The notes: generated by a model from the letters alone, not told the origin. A stretch of DNA of 59,021 bases from a virus (IMGVR_UViG_3300006329_000017:1-59021), one strand, 5' to 3'. Shown: positions 15,271 through 24,870, numbered from the stretch's first letter. Translations and numbers: made by a program.

Positions 15271-16637
15271 ATCTTAAATGAATCGAATTTGGTGGCGGTC
15301 TTGGCAATCTCTAAGACCTCTTCTTCACTACCTGAGTCGGTAAGTTGCTGCTGTTCACAATCATACAGCTTCATCTTTGATCTGTCAATACCTATGACAA
15401 ATCTTTTGTGAACTGTTGGATCATTATAACGGTTCTTTAATTGTTTAACCATTATTTGATTTACTCCCTCGAGCTCCTCTGTACTAATAAGAGCAAACAT
15501 GAGGTCAGCAGTAGCAGGGAGACCAAAGGATTCGGAGGTATCAGTAAGATCCACATCAGAACTACCATATCCAGAACGAGTAGTCTGAGTAGCTGAGACG
15601 ATTGGGACATTTGCTTCCACCGCAAGACCCCTAAGTTCCTCAGCAATTGCTTTAACGAACGTGTAAGAATTAACAATTGTATTTTTATAACGAGATGACG
15701 AACATATATTAAGGTAATCTATGAATATAATATCAGGACTAAACCCTTTCTTCATTGCTAACTCATTGATCAGTGACTTAAAGTGACCGACATGAGCAGA
15801 TGCAGTTGGGTATTCCTTAATGATAAGTCTGCCTTGTGTCTTTTTATTTAGCTTGTCTATCTTAGTCCTAAATTGTGCCTTACTAAAGAGTGGATCTTGG
15901 AGTTGTTGGATAGGTACATTAAGTAAGTTAGCATCTATCCTTTCTGCAATCTTCTCTTCAGCCATCTCCAAAGTAATATAGAGAACGTTCTTACCTTGGA
16001 GTAAACTAGAACTAGCACAATGGCACATAAACAAAGACTTACCCACACCAGTACCTGCAAGAGCAATGTTGAGAGTTTTATTAGGAAGTCCACCCTTTGT
16101 AATCTTGTTGAGGAGTTCCAGATCGAACGGAATCTTTTCCTCAATGGTGTGGTAGAAATCGTATCTTTGATCTGCGTCTCTAATATAATCGTGTCCAACT
16201 GTGTCATCAAAACTTGTACCTAATGCTTCCGACATAATATGTGGAATAGCATCCTTACTTTGTGTCTTATCCTGACCGTCAGCAATCTTAATACTATCCA
16301 TGAGAGCAAGGTAGATAGCACGTTCCTTACACCACTTTTCTGTTGTATCTAACAACCAATCTTTATTATAATGATCTCTATCAATCCTATTATCTAGGAA
16401 ATCTTCGATCTCCTTAATGATTTCTTCACTTATATCTCTCCTTTTTTCTACCTCAATCTTAAGTGCCTGAGGTTCAGGCATTGCAGAGAACTCCTGTACA
16501 TACTCCTGTACAGCAGTAAACAAAACCTTATTATTAATGGTGTCAAAATAATCATCCTTAAGAAAAGGCATGACTTGCCTACAATAATTCTCATCAAGGA
16601 TGAGTTTACTGAGGGTGATCTCTTCGATCTTTTGCAT
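15267..16637 (-). CDS. 41: Replicative DNA helicase (T4 gp41, DnaB-like)
   Basis: Hexameric 5'-3' helicase that moves on the lagging strand and recruits primase. The preferred start is ATG 16637, overlapping the oxygenase stop as TAATG; this gives 456 aa. An N-terminal helical domain is followed by a RecA-fold ATPase with Walker A GTGVGKS (about 195-201), Walker B IIFIDYLN and a TQTTRSGYG loop. All expected DnaB motifs are present. Clustered with uvsX, gp43 and mazG as in other cyanophages. Confidence 0.95.
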   Translation of the reverse strand: MQKIEEITLSKLILDENYCRQVMPFLKDDYFDTINNKVLFTAVQEYVQEFSAMPEPQALKIEVEKRRDISEEIIKEIEDFLDNRIDRDHYNKDWLLDTTEKWCKERAIYLALMDSIKIADGQDKTQSKDAIPHIMSEALGTSFDDTVGHDYIRDADQRYDFYHTIEEKIPFDLELLNKITKGGLPNKTLNIALAGTGVGKSLFMCHCASSSLLQGKNVLYITLEMAEEKIAERIDANLLNVPIQQLQDPLFSKAQFRTKIDKLNKKTQGRLIIKEYPTASAHVGHFKSLINELAMKKGFSPDIIFIDYLNICSSSRYKNTIVNSYTFVKAIAEELRGLAVEANVPIVSATQTTRSGYGSSDVDLTDTSESFGLPATADLMFALISTEELEGVNQIMVKQLKNRYNDPTVHKRFVIGIDRSKMKLYDCEQQQLTDSGSEEEVLEIAKTATKFDSFKI

Positions 16638-17203
16638 TAGAGGTAGTGTAAATAAGTGCTGACCACCCACTTGTCATGAGACAGGGGTGCTTTTCCTGAG
16701 TGAGGGAACATCCATGTGGGAGGGAAGACTAAGGCACTACCCTCCTTTGGTTGGATGCTGTGATCTATATTATGAAAGCATGTTTCTCCACCTTTGTCAA
16801 CATCATTAAGATAAAAGAACAAGGCAAGGAATCTTCTAGCACTATCATGGTTACCTACATCCACATGTAGATCAAACCTATCATTCTTTTCTTTATCATA
16901 GTGCTTGAGTTTAATTTGCTCAAATGAATTTTCTATTGGCCAGAAGTCTTTACAATTGACCTCTGCCATATAGATCTCAGAGAGACGCTTGATATATTGG
17001 ATCAATTGTTGATGAATCTTAACCCATTCATCCTTAGGATTTTCTTTCTCGATCTCATGGGTAATGTTAAACATATTCCATTGAGGTCTACCCTTCTGCT
17101 CCCACCTTTCTAGTTCAGTTTTCTTTCCTAGATCAATGATATTACGACAGAGACTGGGATCTAATGCCAGAGGGTAGTGTCTGACATAATCTTTAAGCTC
17201 CAT
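16637..17203 (-). CDS. 2OG-Fe(II) oxygenase, prolyl-4-hydroxylase type
   Basis: Start chosen at ATG 17203 because AAGGAG lies 8 bases upstream; 188 aa. The iron triad is visible as HVD (H113, D115) and H168 (PHSGKAPL). The 2OG-binding basic residue K178 sits 10 residues after the last His, as in prolyl-4-hydroxylases. The substrate is unknown: phage members could hydroxylate proteins or nucleobases. Lies between uvsX and gp41 and overlaps both, so it is expressed with replication genes. One of three such oxygenases in the window. Confidence 0.88.
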   Translation of the reverse strand: MELKDYVRHYPLALDPSLCRNIIDLGKKTELERWEQKGRPQWNMFNITHEIEKENPKDEWVKIHQQLIQYIKRLSEIYMAEVNCKDFWPIENSFEQIKLKHYDKEKNDRFDLHVDVGNHDSARRFLALFFYLNDVDKGGETCFHNIDHSIQPKEGSALVFPPTWMFPHSGKAPLSHDKWVVSTYLHYL

Positions 17204-18212
17204 ATCCGAACTCCTTAGCAGCAACTTCATCTAGTGCTTGTAGAACTTCGGGTGTAAAATATTTCTCTGGGTTACTCAAGATTTGTTTAGGATATAGATT
17301 AACTTCTCCCATCTTATATCTGTTACCTATTCTTGTAAACACTCCGTGTTTCTCTCCTAACTCAAGAAGACCATAATACTTATCAAGTCCTCTCTCATCA
17401 TAGAATAGTCTTGATTCTATCTTAGCATTCTCTTTGGTGAACCTAGACTTCTTAGTCTCACATTTGATAATGTTACCGATCACATCCTTACCATCTTTCT
17501 CTTTAGATTTGCTGAGGTATATGATAGTAGATGCTGCATACTTAAGACCACTACCACCACCCATCTCTTTCATAGGTACATAAGCACCCACTACATCATA
17601 GGTATGGTTGGTAACAATCATTGGTACATTTGCTTTACCTAATTTGAGAGTAAGAACTCTGAAGATAGACTTAACAACCTGTGCTCTAGTCATGTCACGA
17701 GTATCTTTACCTGCTTCAGTATCTTCTACCTCTTTACTGGTAGATAACATACCAAGACTATCTAACACAAACATCAATGGTTTACGTTCTTCTTCTTTCT
17801 GTGCCAGATACTTATCAATAATCTTAATTGCTTGCTGACGAAACTCCTGTACAGTTACAACAGGCACAATCATCATACGATTAGAATCGATACCACGACT
17901 CTCAATCATCTCTTTACTTATAGCACTCTCAGACTCAAAATAAATAACCCCACCATCACTATGGTCGTTGAGGAAAGACTGTACAATCCCAAGACAAAAA
18001 TAAGTTTTGCCTGTACTCGACTCACCTGCGAGAGCTGTGATCTTGTTCCCTGGAACTCCACCTTTGATGCTTCCTGAGACAAGAGCGTTAAAGAGGTAAC
18101 TGCCCGTGTCGATAAAATTATTTGTGTCACCAGAAGCGACACCATCACTAACGATACTAGCGTATTCATTACCTATTTCTCCTGCTATGTCCTGTAAAAA
18201 TGAACTTGTCAT
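17193..18212 (-). CDS. uvsX: RecA-like recombinase UvsX
   Basis: Strand-exchange protein for recombination-dependent replication and repair, working with UvsY and gp32. Start ATG 18212 overlaps the gp43 stop (ATGA); 339 aa. Walker A GESSTGKT lies at about 63-70, Walker B is LMFVLDSLG, and MIVTNHTYD and [10 protein letters not shown] mark the L2 region. Length matches T4-like UvsX. Part of the gp43-uvsX-oxygenase-gp41 unit. Confidence 0.96.
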   Translation of the reverse strand: MTSSFLQDIAGEIGNEYASIVSDGVASGDTNNFIDTGSYLFNALVSGSIKGGVPGNKITALAGESSTGKTYFCLGIVQSFLNDHSDGGVIYFESESAISKEMIESRGIDSNRMMIVPVVTVQEFRQQAIKIIDKYLAQKEEERKPLMFVLDSLGMLSTSKEVEDTEAGKDTRDMTRAQVVKSIFRVLTLKLGKANVPMIVTNHTYDVVGAYVPMKEMGGGSGLKYAASTIIYLSKSKEKDGKDVIGNIIKCETKKSRFTKENAKIESRLFYDERGLDKYYGLLELGEKHGVFTRIGNRYKMGEVNLYPKQILSNPEKYFTPEVLQALDEVAAKEFGYGA

Positions 18213-20695
18213 CCGAAAATATGCTCCAATGTAACTTTTTTTTCTGGTGTCCAACCTATTGCATCAAGGATACCCTTAATAGGAGACAAGAAACTCTTGT
18301 CAAATTGTACCTCATAATCCACTGATCCGTCAAGTTCGAACTCGGTTGGAAGAGTCTGGAAGAATGAGATAACATTCTCTCCTATGCGATTAGGTTTACG
18401 AAGGTAAAGGTATTTGATCTTCTCACCCTCTTGGATGAAAGGAAACTTGTTTTGTATCTTATGCTTCTTCACATAATGATTATAAAGTAGAGATCCACGA
18501 ACGTGTATAGGACACCCCTTACCATATATGTCCTTGGTGGATGTAAACTTTTCTATGTTATTGCAACTACGAGGAAATGATATATCCTCCAATGGCATAG
18601 ACTCAAACTTCTTTCTAAACTGTGCAATGAATTTCTGCACATCAGATTCTTGTTTGGTCATGACCAACTCAAGTGCTTCTTTAATAGCACCTCTGCATGG
18701 CATAGGTGTGGAAGACTTAACTGCTTCGATACCCATCATCTTTAGTTTAGGTTCAGCATACTGAACACCCTCACTATTCCATACATTTAAGATGTATCGT
18801 TTCTTGGCAGTCCATATACCTTTGTTGGCAATGTTCTCCCTCTTCATGACCATCTTCTGAGAGTATGCGTTTACATAGGTGGCCAACTCCTCGTAAGAAT
18901 TCTCGATATACTTCTCAAATTCCACGTCACACACCTTCTCAAGGAACCTAAGTGTGCTTTGATCGCTCTTCTCTCTGTTCTGGAATACCTTCTCCACAAG
19001 AGGACCAAGGTGCAAGTAAATGCTATCGGTATCACTAGCAATAACGTAATCATAATCTTCTGTCTTTAATAATTTGTTGAGGTAAGTATTCATCTTATTC
19101 TCTATCCATCTGATAGAGACCTGTCCTGATAATGTGATTGCTTCAGCATTAGCAAGATTGTAATACCTAAAGTATTGGTTACCAATAGCACCATAGGCAG
19201 AGTTAAGTTGGATCTTTCTTGCCATCTGGATGTTATTAAACTTAGAAATATCTTTCCTAAGTTTATCGGAAGGAGAACTTTCATAGTCCTTCTTCGCTTG
19301 TATCATCTTCTTCTTATAGATCGTACGTTCATCGTAGATCCTTTGCATTATTTCTGGAAGAAAACCGTGGATGTCCCTTCTATACTGTGCTCCGTTGGCA
19401 CACACTGCAAAATCTCCAGAGATTTGTACATCTCTAGCGAGCAATCCTTCCACAGATGCGGATGGATGTCTTCTATCCACCAAGGTTTCTGGGCTAATGT
19501 TGTACTGCATGATGAGATGAGGGTACAGACTATTGAGATCAAAACTGACGACCCAATCGTACATACCTGGTTTAGGTTCCTTGACGTAGGCACCTGCGTA
19601 TTGTTCATTCTTACGTTCTCCTCTTTTCGGTGGGACAACAACGTTTCTCTTTTTAAGATCGTTGTATATTAATGTGTCCCACATTCGCACCTGTGAATAC
19701 ACATCAGACAAGTTAACCTTAGCGTCATATGCTAAGGACAATGCTAACTCAATCAGTTTCATCTTGCCTTCCAACTGGTCAACAAGTTCCACGTCATGAA
19801 TATTATATTCTACGAACTTCTGCCAATCATTTGTATAGAATGCTTTAAAGTTCTCATACTCACTGTGATCTAACTTGTTCTCACCTAGTTCGACTTCAGC
19901 AATATGATCCAGACGATAAGATGCTTGTGCTGAATAAGTAAACTTCTGATACAAATCAAGATAGTCAAGGACCGTAACACCTGCAATATCATATGCAAGT
20001 TGCTTACGACCCCTGATAACTATCTCTCGATCCAATACTCTGTTCCACGGAGACAGAGACTTCTTCCACTTCTCACCTAACACACGCTCGACCCTGCGAC
20101 AAATGTATGGAATATCATACAAGTTGCAGTTCCATCCAGTAATGACATCAGGAGTTTCAGAGACCCACCACTGTAGGAAGTCCTCTAGCAACTCTGATTC
20201 CGTATTAAATAACCTGTACTCATGTTCCCCTTGGAACTCACGAGTACCCCAAGTAGTAATCTTCTTGGTGATGAGATTCTTCATCGTAATACAAAGCATC
20301 TCTTCACGACACTCCTCTACAGAAGGGAATCCATTATCACATGCGACCTCGATGTCAATCGTATAGATCTTCATCAGATCCATATCGAAATCAATCTCAT
20401 CAGGAAATTTATCTGCTATGAATTGATATACAAATCTATCATACCCATGCACCTCTAGACCTTCCACATTCTCGTACTTCTCAATGAAAGAACGAGCATC
20501 CCTAGCTCCATCGAACCTTTTGGGATGAGCATACCGACCATCTAGAGTTTTATATTTTGACTTCTTGGTTTGATCCTGAGGTACAAAATATAACAGGGGT
20601 CTGATCTTCTCACGATAAGTGATGGCATCACCATCTTCATACCCTCGGTAAAGGATATCATCACCAAGAAGTAATACGTCTGTATAAAAACCCAT
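18209..20695 (-). CDS. 43: DNA polymerase family B (T4 gp43)
   Basis: Replicative polymerase with proofreading. The 828-aa protein has an N-terminal exonuclease (motif I YTIDIEVA with D114 and E116), polymerase motif [10 protein letters not shown], motif B with [10 protein letters not shown] and motif [10 protein letters not shown]. It appears intact in one piece; no intein or homing endonuclease insertion is seen. Interacts with the gp45 clamp encoded in this window. Followed by uvsX with an ATGA overlap. Confidence 0.97.
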   Translation of the reverse strand: MGFYTDVLLLGDDILYRGYEDGDAITYREKIRPLLYFVPQDQTKKSKYKTLDGRYAHPKRFDGARDARSFIEKYENVEGLEVHGYDRFVYQFIADKFPDEIDFDMDLMKIYTIDIEVACDNGFPSVEECREEMLCITMKNLITKKITTWGTREFQGEHEYRLFNTESELLEDFLQWWVSETPDVITGWNCNLYDIPYICRRVERVLGEKWKKSLSPWNRVLDREIVIRGRKQLAYDIAGVTVLDYLDLYQKFTYSAQASYRLDHIAEVELGENKLDHSEYENFKAFYTNDWQKFVEYNIHDVELVDQLEGKMKLIELALSLAYDAKVNLSDVYSQVRMWDTLIYNDLKKRNVVVPPKRGERKNEQYAGAYVKEPKPGMYDWVVSFDLNSLYPHLIMQYNISPETLVDRRHPSASVEGLLARDVQISGDFAVCANGAQYRRDIHGFLPEIMQRIYDERTIYKKKMIQAKKDYESSPSDKLRKDISKFNNIQMARKIQLNSAYGAIGNQYFRYYNLANAEAITLSGQVSIRWIENKMNTYLNKLLKTEDYDYVIASDTDSIYLHLGPLVEKVFQNREKSDQSTLRFLEKVCDVEFEKYIENSYEELATYVNAYSQKMVMKRENIANKGIWTAKKRYILNVWNSEGVQYAEPKLKMMGIEAVKSSTPMPCRGAIKEALELVMTKQESDVQKFIAQFRKKFESMPLEDISFPRSCNNIEKFTSTKDIYGKGCPIHVRGSLLYNHYVKKHKIQNKFPFIQEGEKIKYLYLRKPNRIGENVISFFQTLPTEFELDGSVDYEVQFDKSFLSPIKGILDAIGWTPEKKVTLEHIFG

Positions 20696-20880
20696 TAAGT
20701 AAGTGCTCTGTACTTCTCCGCTATTTCAGGAGATGGATCAATTATAGTAAAAACATTGTCACTTGTCAAGAACAAGTCACGTTGATCCGTGTGCAAAGGA
20801 TACTTCTCTAATGCACCGTCCTTAGTAATCATCATGCAATTTTCTATCAGAATGGATGGTTCTTCATCCAACTCTGTCAT
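20695..20880 (-). CDS. Small acidic protein upstream of gp43
   Basis: 61 aa from ATG 20880 (alternative ATGs at 20883 and 20889). Begins inside the end of the LSm-like gene, and its stop abuts the gp43 start. Contains TELDEEPSILIENCMMI and a C-terminal helix. I recall a comparable short protein next to gp43 in other cyanophages. Function unknown; its coupling to gp43 suggests a role in, or dosage control with, the polymerase. Confidence 0.65.
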   Translation of the reverse strand: MTELDEEPSILIENCMMITKDGALEKYPLHTDQRDLFLTSDNVFTIIDPSPEIAEKYRALT

Positions 20881-21244
20881 CATTCCCATCAGGTGTATCA
20901 GGGGGTTTGATTGTAGTATCAGTATCTTTAGCATTTTCTTCTAGTAGTTCATTGTATTTGGACAGAAGGTTGTCATGTGGTTCATATATTAATGCAACCG
21001 AGGGTATCGGTACCATGATGTATGAATGTTTAGAAAGTGGCACATAGGTTTGGAACTCAACGTCCAAGTGATCTAAGTCCATTGACTCTCCTTCTTCTAA
21101 TAGCATCGCTTTGTTAGGTTGTAGCGTAAGTGCATAGGCAAAGTCTAACTTGTAAGCAAGAGGTGTACCATCTTGGTTACGCATCTCCTTAACGTCAGCT
21201 ATAACGTCCTCTCCGTTTTGCATTCTTACGACCCTTACGCTCAT
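20864..21244 (-). CDS. LSm/Hfq-like small beta protein
   Basis: The 126-aa protein starts VRVVRMQNGEDVIADVKEM, which resembles the Sm1 strand pattern (V-x-L/M-x-NG-x-x-I-x-x-x-V). A strand-rich core and an acidic, disordered tail follow. The protein encoded at 42228-42686 has a similar start, so these may be two divergent copies. An LSm-like fold would bind RNA or make rings, but this is a pattern-based proposal. Overlaps genes on both sides. A conserved cyanophage family of unknown function is the safe call. Confidence 0.65.
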   Translation of the reverse strand: MSVRVVRMQNGEDVIADVKEMRNQDGTPLAYKLDFAYALTLQPNKAMLLEEGESMDLDHLDVEFQTYVPLSKHSYIMVPIPSVALIYEPHDNLLSKYNELLEENAKDTDTTIKPPDTPDGNDDRVG

Positions 21245-21437
21245 AGTCTTTCTCCATTAGTTGATTAAATGTTGTCTTTACTAAGTCAGTAAAGGATCTT
21301 CTTGCAGAGATATTCTTTTCCTCTGCGAGGATGTGTACCATCTGCATAAACTCTTCAGTATACTCAGGTGGTATGTCCACAGTTAGGGTTTCTGCCTTAT
21401 CATTATACCGATGGCATAGGTTTACATACATGTTCAT
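21195..21437 (-). CDS. Conserved small cyanophage protein, 80 aa
   Basis: ATG 21437 gives 80 aa; a TTG at 21455 sits inside the upstream terminator's T tract and is unlikely. Core: NMYVNLCHRYNDKAETLTVD with helices after it and a basic C-terminus (YERKGRKNAKRRGRY). It is the first gene of the gp43 unit after a terminator. Related small proteins occur ahead of gp43 in cyanophages. Function unknown; the basic tail could bind nucleic acid. Confidence 0.65.
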   Translation of the reverse strand: MNMYVNLCHRYNDKAETLTVDIPPEYTEEFMQMVHILAEEKNISARRSFTDLVKTTFNQLMEKDYERKGRKNAKRRGRYS

Positions 21438-21451
21438 AGTGTTATTGGCAA

Positions 21452-21478
21452 ACAAAAAGAGACCTCTGGGGTCTCTTT
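21452..21478 (-). terminator. Rho-independent terminator
   Basis: A 9-bp stem (AAAGAGACC/GGTCTCTTT) with a 5-base loop and a T run on the minus strand. Separates the 83-aa gene from the gp43 unit. The symmetric A/T flanks would allow weak use from the other strand. Confidence 0.82.
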
Positions 21479-21500
21479 AGTTGTACATTATATATGTACG

Positions 21501-21752
21501 TTATTCAGATACAATTTTCAGTCCACCAGAAAGTTTTGCTTCCAGTTTATGAAGATGTTCTAGCACATGGTCTAATTTAGTACTGAGTTCAGCAACAGAG
21601 TCAATAATCTGAACGTGTTGTGGATCTGAATACTCAACATTAAATACACTTCCATCACTTCCCTCTGGATATGATGTAACTGTTACACCTGCTGTAGTAG
21701 GAACAGGTGTCGGCTTAGGATCTATCTGTAAATCAATGTCTGACGCTTTCAT
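21501..21752 (-). CDS. Hypothetical 83-aa protein with C-terminal coiled coil
   Basis: An 83-aa protein with a proline/threonine-rich N-terminal half (DPKPTPVPTTAG) and a C-terminal amphipathic helix (VAELSTKLDHVLEHLHKLEAKL) that should form a coiled coil. AGAGAGAAAC lies ahead of ATG 21752. Followed directly by a terminator, so it ends its own transcript. No family recognised. Confidence 0.6.
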   Translation of the reverse strand: MKASDIDLQIDPKPTPVPTTAGVTVTSYPEGSDGSVFNVEYSDPQHVQIIDSVAELSTKLDHVLEHLHKLEAKLSGGLKIVSE

Positions 21753-21799
21753 TTGTTTCTCTCTACTAGGGTTTATGTTAACACATTATTATGTAGGTG

Positions 21800-21964
21800 T
21801 CAATAATCATCATCATTCGTATGTGATTCTACCCATTCAGCGTTGTTTCTACAGTACGCATCAGCATCTATTTTCATGTGCAGGTGTGCACCTGTATGAA
21901 TACCCTCTATCATTGCTACCATGCCAAGAACCATGACTGGTAGCATCCATAGAGGGTGACTCAT
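21800..21964 (-). CDS. Small membrane protein, 54 aa
   Basis: A frame from ATG 21964 to TGA 21800 (an in-frame ATG at 21976 would add 4 residues). The N-terminal 25 residues form a hydrophobic, methionine-rich segment (PLWMLPVMVLGMVAMIEGI). This is followed by a His-containing stretch and an acidic tail (NDDDY). Likely a single-pass inner-membrane peptide. Function unknown. It fills the gap between hsp20 and the 83-aa gene. Confidence 0.6.
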   Translation of the reverse strand: MSHPLWMLPVMVLGMVAMIEGIHTGAHLHMKIDADAYCRNNAEWVESHTNDDDY

Positions 21965-22001
21965 TATCTTACCCATAGGGAAGAAATATAACTGTCTCTA
22001 T

Positions 22002-22433
22002 TTAGAGATAGTCTTTACGAGCATGATGTTCTGGAACGATCTTTCCTAACAATACGTTAAGTAATCCGTTATCAAAGTCAACATGTTTGATCTCTACATC
22101 TTCAGACATCTGCCACATTCTAGTGAAAGATCTCTTGGCAAGACCACGATGCATGAATTCTCCCTCTTCCTTCTTATCTTCTATCTCTGCTGTCACATAG
22201 AGTTTACCATACTCTGTGTAGACTTTAACTTCTTCCTTTTTAAATCCTGCTAGTGCTACTTCTAATCTACTTTCGTGATTACTTAGATGGATTAGGTTAT
22301 AGGGTGGGTAGTTACTGTTCTCATTGTAGGAAAAGAACTGATCGAAGTAACTGTCGAGTCCTATACCATACTTATTGATCTTATCCATCAAGGCAGGTAG
22401 ATCAGCTGCACGATATCTTGCTAAATTTGTCAT
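22002..22433 (-). CDS. hsp20: Small heat shock protein Hsp20
   Basis: 143 aa from ATG 22433, preceded by AAAGGAGAC. Contains an alpha-crystallin domain: beta strands around SRLEVALAGFKKEEVKVYTE and the conserved GLAKRSFTRMW motif (family A-x-R-x-F). Phage Hsp20 proteins are near-universal in T4-like cyanophages and are thought to assist virion protein folding or protect proteins during infection. A perfect late promoter lies 57 bases upstream, pointing to late expression. Confidence 0.92.
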   Translation of the reverse strand: MTNLARYRAADLPALMDKINKYGIGLDSYFDQFFSYNENSNYPPYNLIHLSNHESRLEVALAGFKKEEVKVYTEYGKLYVTAEIEDKKEEGEFMHRGLAKRSFTRMWQMSEDVEIKHVDFDNGLLNVLLGKIVPEHHARKDYL

Positions 22434-22489
22434 AATAGTCTCCTTTGTAAGCGAGTTGTTTGATTGTGGATCCTTTCGGCATCCATATG

Positions 22490-22497
22490 TATTTATA
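22490..22497 (-). promoter_or_regulatory. T4-type late promoter TATAAATA for hsp20
   Basis: An exact late consensus on the minus strand, 57 bases before the hsp20 ATG. It forms a divergent pair with the plus-strand promoter at 22562. Confidence 0.8.
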
Positions 22498-22561
22498 GCA
22501 CACTTCTTACCCACTAGCAGTAGTGCTATCCGTATAAGTACCTGGTGAACATAATTTTTTT

Positions 22562-22569
22562 GATAAATA
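22562..22569 (+). promoter_or_regulatory. Late promoter GATAAATA for the plus-strand island
   Basis: The only NATAAATA match that drives the plus-strand genes. It lies 34 bases before ATG 22603, which has a CGGAGAA ribosome site. Confidence 0.7.
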
Positions 22570-22602
22570 GAGCTAGTAATCCTACAACTAAAACGGAGAA
22601 CA

Positions 22603-23115
22603 ATGAAGAAATTAATTTTACTTCTTGGTATGGGGATGCTGTTACCAACTGCTGCGAATGCAGATCTAGTTCATAGATTGACGACCAGTACACAGTTAAC
22701 TGTAGACGGGGCAGCAACACAGAGTACAAGAATAGGTAGTACTTACAGTGTAAGTGGTAACAACATCAAAGTGGCATCATCAGACGATCACTTCGGTAAG
22801 TTAGTAACACCAAGTGGTACTGCTGCTGCAACACTTGACGCAGGTACATACGATATTAATACTGCAGGCTCAGCTTTCAGCTTTAGTGAAAGTTTCGTCG
22901 CAGGTGACGCTGTAAATACTATCGGTAGTGGTGTAGACGTGACCAGTGGTGTTGTCGCAGACATGCCAGCTTTCGGTATCACAACTACTCAAAGTGGCGG
23001 TGTCGCAGGAACCCTTGCAGGAACTATAACCTCAGCAGGTTTGATGACAATAACAGCTGGTGGAGCTGGCACTACAGCTACGGGTCAATTCGTATCTGAA
23101 CTTACCATAAATTAG
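22603..23115 (+). CDS. Exported beta-rich protein 1 of plus-strand island
   Basis: A 170-aa protein with a clear signal peptide (KK charge, hydrophobic core LILLLGMGMLLP, AxA cleavage at ANA|D near residue 20). The mature part is almost all small residues (G, A, T, S, V) with repeated beta-strand patterns (VDGAATQSTRIGSTYSVSGN) and no catalytic motif. I recognise it as part of a conserved cyanophage gene set that precedes peptide deformylase. Likely periplasmic, surface or virion-fibre type. Function unknown. Confidence 0.8.
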   Translation: MKKLILLLGMGMLLPTAANADLVHRLTTSTQLTVDGAATQSTRIGSTYSVSGNNIKVASSDDHFGKLVTPSGTAAATLDAGTYDINTAGSAFSFSESFVAGDAVNTIGSGVDVTSGVVADMPAFGITTTQSGGVAGTLAGTITSAGLMTITAGGAGTTATGQFVSELTIN

Positions 23116-23126
23116 GGATATATATA

Positions 23127-23579
23127 ATGAAGAAGGTAGTATTAGCTAGTCTTACTATCATGTCACTAGGTACCCCAGTGATGGCGGTGCCCGTGGTCCC
23201 CAATTTTACCCAAGGCTCCATGACTAGCCACACCGAGACAACTTCTACGGTGACGGAGACCATAAATTCTATAGATTATAATACAGGATGGCAATATTCA
23301 GTGACAGGGACAGGGGTTTCCCACAATGGCGACAGCATCTTACCAGATGGAGTGACAACATCAGGAAGCATAGACCTTCTTGGAACGTCAGGAACGACAC
23401 CCCAAACTACACATGGTCTGGATCTCTCAACACTAGGAGACTATACCATAACGACACCAGGAGCTGCCTTCCAACTCACAAATACATATCAAGGACCAGG
23501 GATCTCCAACCAGACCGTGATCCAAAGAGAAACCACCGTAACAAGCGTCACAGATACAACAAGTATCTTCTCCCAGTAA
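23127..23579 (+). CDS. Exported beta-rich protein 2 of plus-strand island
   Basis: A 150-aa protein with a signal peptide (MKKVVLASLTIMSLGTPVMA|V). The mature region is threonine/serine rich (NFTQGSMTSHTETTSTVTET), with a conserved-looking end (QTVIQRETTVTSVTDTTS). It follows protein 1 by 11 bases with a GGGATATATATA spacer, so the two are co-transcribed. I know related proteins from other cyanophages, all uncharacterised. The stop lies within the region that encodes the apparent signal sequence of the next gene, in another frame. Confidence 0.8.
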   Translation: MKKVVLASLTIMSLGTPVMAVPVVPNFTQGSMTSHTETTSTVTETINSIDYNTGWQYSVTGTGVSHNGDSILPDGVTTSGSIDLLGTSGTTPQTTHGLDLSTLGDYTITTPGAAFQLTNTYQGPGISNQTVIQRETTVTSVTDTTSIFSQ

Positions 23580-23608
23580 TAGCAGCACTTACATGTTCTC
23601 CTGCTGCT

Positions 23609-24436
23609 ATGGCTACAGACGTAGGTGGTGTTTCTGCGACTGCCAATCCAATCGCCAACTCTTCAGGCTCAGTCACCAACCAGGCAATACAAGTTTTACA
23701 AGGTCCATATATTAACAACCAGTATGGTGGTGGTATATCATGTCAAGGACCTACCCTCAATATTACTCCATTCGTCACTGGGGCGTTATCTGAACAGCAT
23801 CCTTATGAATCGTACTATAATGACCCTGTATACAACAACGCTGATAATGATGATGACGGTATTCCCGATAATCCAGGTGAAGTTCTTTACTACATTCCAA
23901 CAAGAACTGGTCAGAAAAACAATACCAACCTATCCTTGGGTATCAGTGCGACAGTTTCTATACCCCTAGACAGACAACTGCAGCAGGGTTGTAAGAACGC
24001 CTTTAATACACAGATAGCCTTACAACAACAAGTCTTGGCTAATAAGCGGTTAGACTTTGAGATCGCAAGGCTAAAGAACTGTGGTGAATTGATGCAGCGA
24101 GGCATATCGTTCGCACCAGGTACACAATATGCTAAGGTCTGTGCTGATGTAGTTGTAGCTAACCATACTATAGTAGGTAATGAACATAAGGATGGTCACA
24201 CCCACTCAATACCACAGCAGTTCCTCAACTGGGAACCTAAGCAGACATCTGTAGTGGAAATAGATAAGGACGGTAACAAGCAATTAAAGCAAGTTACATT
24301 TGAGATCAAGACTAATGGTACCGAAGTATCTACATTCTCATACGATGCTAACGGGAACGCTACGTTGATCAAACGGGAGAACCTCGGACCAAACGAGAAC
24401 TTCCAACTAGAGAATAAAGACAAACCAGAGAAATGA
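23609..24436 (+). CDS. Exported protein 3 of plus-strand island (start uncertain)
   Basis: The clear coding region starts around VGGVSATANP and continues through SSGSVTNQAIQVLQGPY to the 24436 stop. I recognise this as a conserved cyanophage family with a NxxTGQK...LSLGISATVSIPLD block and a late helix (QQVLANKRLDFEIARLKNCGE). The first in-frame ATG is 23609, giving 275 aa. However, the 17 residues before it (KYLLPVIAALTCSPAAMA) look like a signal peptide with an AMA cleavage site, and no ATG, GTG or TTG precedes them before 23288. Continuing to 23288 would create an arginine-rich, non-protein-like head that shadows gene 2. The stop overlaps def (ATGA). Confidence 0.75.
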   Translation: MATDVGGVSATANPIANSSGSVTNQAIQVLQGPYINNQYGGGISCQGPTLNITPFVTGALSEQHPYESYYNDPVYNNADNDDDGIPDNPGEVLYYIPTRTGQKNNTNLSLGISATVSIPLDRQLQQGCKNAFNTQIALQQQVLANKRLDFEIARLKNCGELMQRGISFAPGTQYAKVCADVVVANHTIVGNEHKDGHTHSIPQQFLNWEPKQTSVVEIDKDGNKQLKQVTFEIKTNGTEVSTFSYDANGNATLIKRENLGPNENFQLENKDKPEK

Positions 24437-24870
24437 TTAAAGATCTAATTAACAACACAGACACCCTCCTCTCACGGAGGGTTAATAATTGCTCATACAA
24501 CTTAGATAGATCTGAGTTAGCACAGACATTGGTAGAGAGTATGCTACACCATAGAGGTGTAGGTCTGTCTGCTAATCAGATTGGTATAGAAGAGAGAGCA
24601 TTCGCTATGGTATCTGACATAGAGACCATGCAAGTTATTGTGGTGTTTAATCCTAAGATTATTAAAGAGTATGATAGAAAAGAAATGATGGAAGAAGGAT
24701 GTCTATCCTATCCAGAGACATTCTTAAAGATAGAAAGACCATGGGGTATCGTGGTCAAGTTCGAGGACGAATATAAGAGAGTACATAAAGTTAAGATGGA
24801 AGGACTGATGGCAAGAATATTTCAGCACGAATACGATCACATGGAGGGAATTAACTTTACCCAGAAATAA
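24433..24870 (+). CDS. def: Peptide deformylase
   Basis: Removes N-formyl groups from nascent proteins. Cyanophage versions are thought to help mature host photosystem D1 and phage proteins. The 145-aa protein is short for the family but has all three motifs: GVGLSANQIG (43-51), EEGCLSYP with metal-binding C90, and HEYDH (H132, E133, H136). The ATG overlaps the stop of exported protein 3. Followed at once by a strong bidirectional terminator. Confidence 0.95.
   Translation: MIKDLINNTDTLLSRRVNNCSYNLDRSELAQTLVESMLHHRGVGLSANQIGIEERAFAMVSDIETMQVIVVFNPKIIKEYDRKEMMEEGCLSYPETFLKIERPWGIVVKFEDEYKRVHKVKMEGLMARIFQHEYDHMEGINFTQK

Noticed and set aside
22526-22729. 67-codon minus-strand frame opposite exported gene 1
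   Set aside because: It is antisense to a clear signal-peptide gene and crosses the divergent promoter region; composition follows the opposite strand.
23288-23608. N-terminal extension of the third plus-strand gene from ATG 23288
   Set aside because: It would overlap gene 2 by 292 bases, has an arginine-rich, non-protein-like composition that mirrors gene 2 in another frame, and lacks a ribosome site.
23625-23969. 114-codon plus-strand frame inside exported gene 3
   Set aside because: It lies fully inside a gene with recognisable family blocks in the other frame; no ribosome site.
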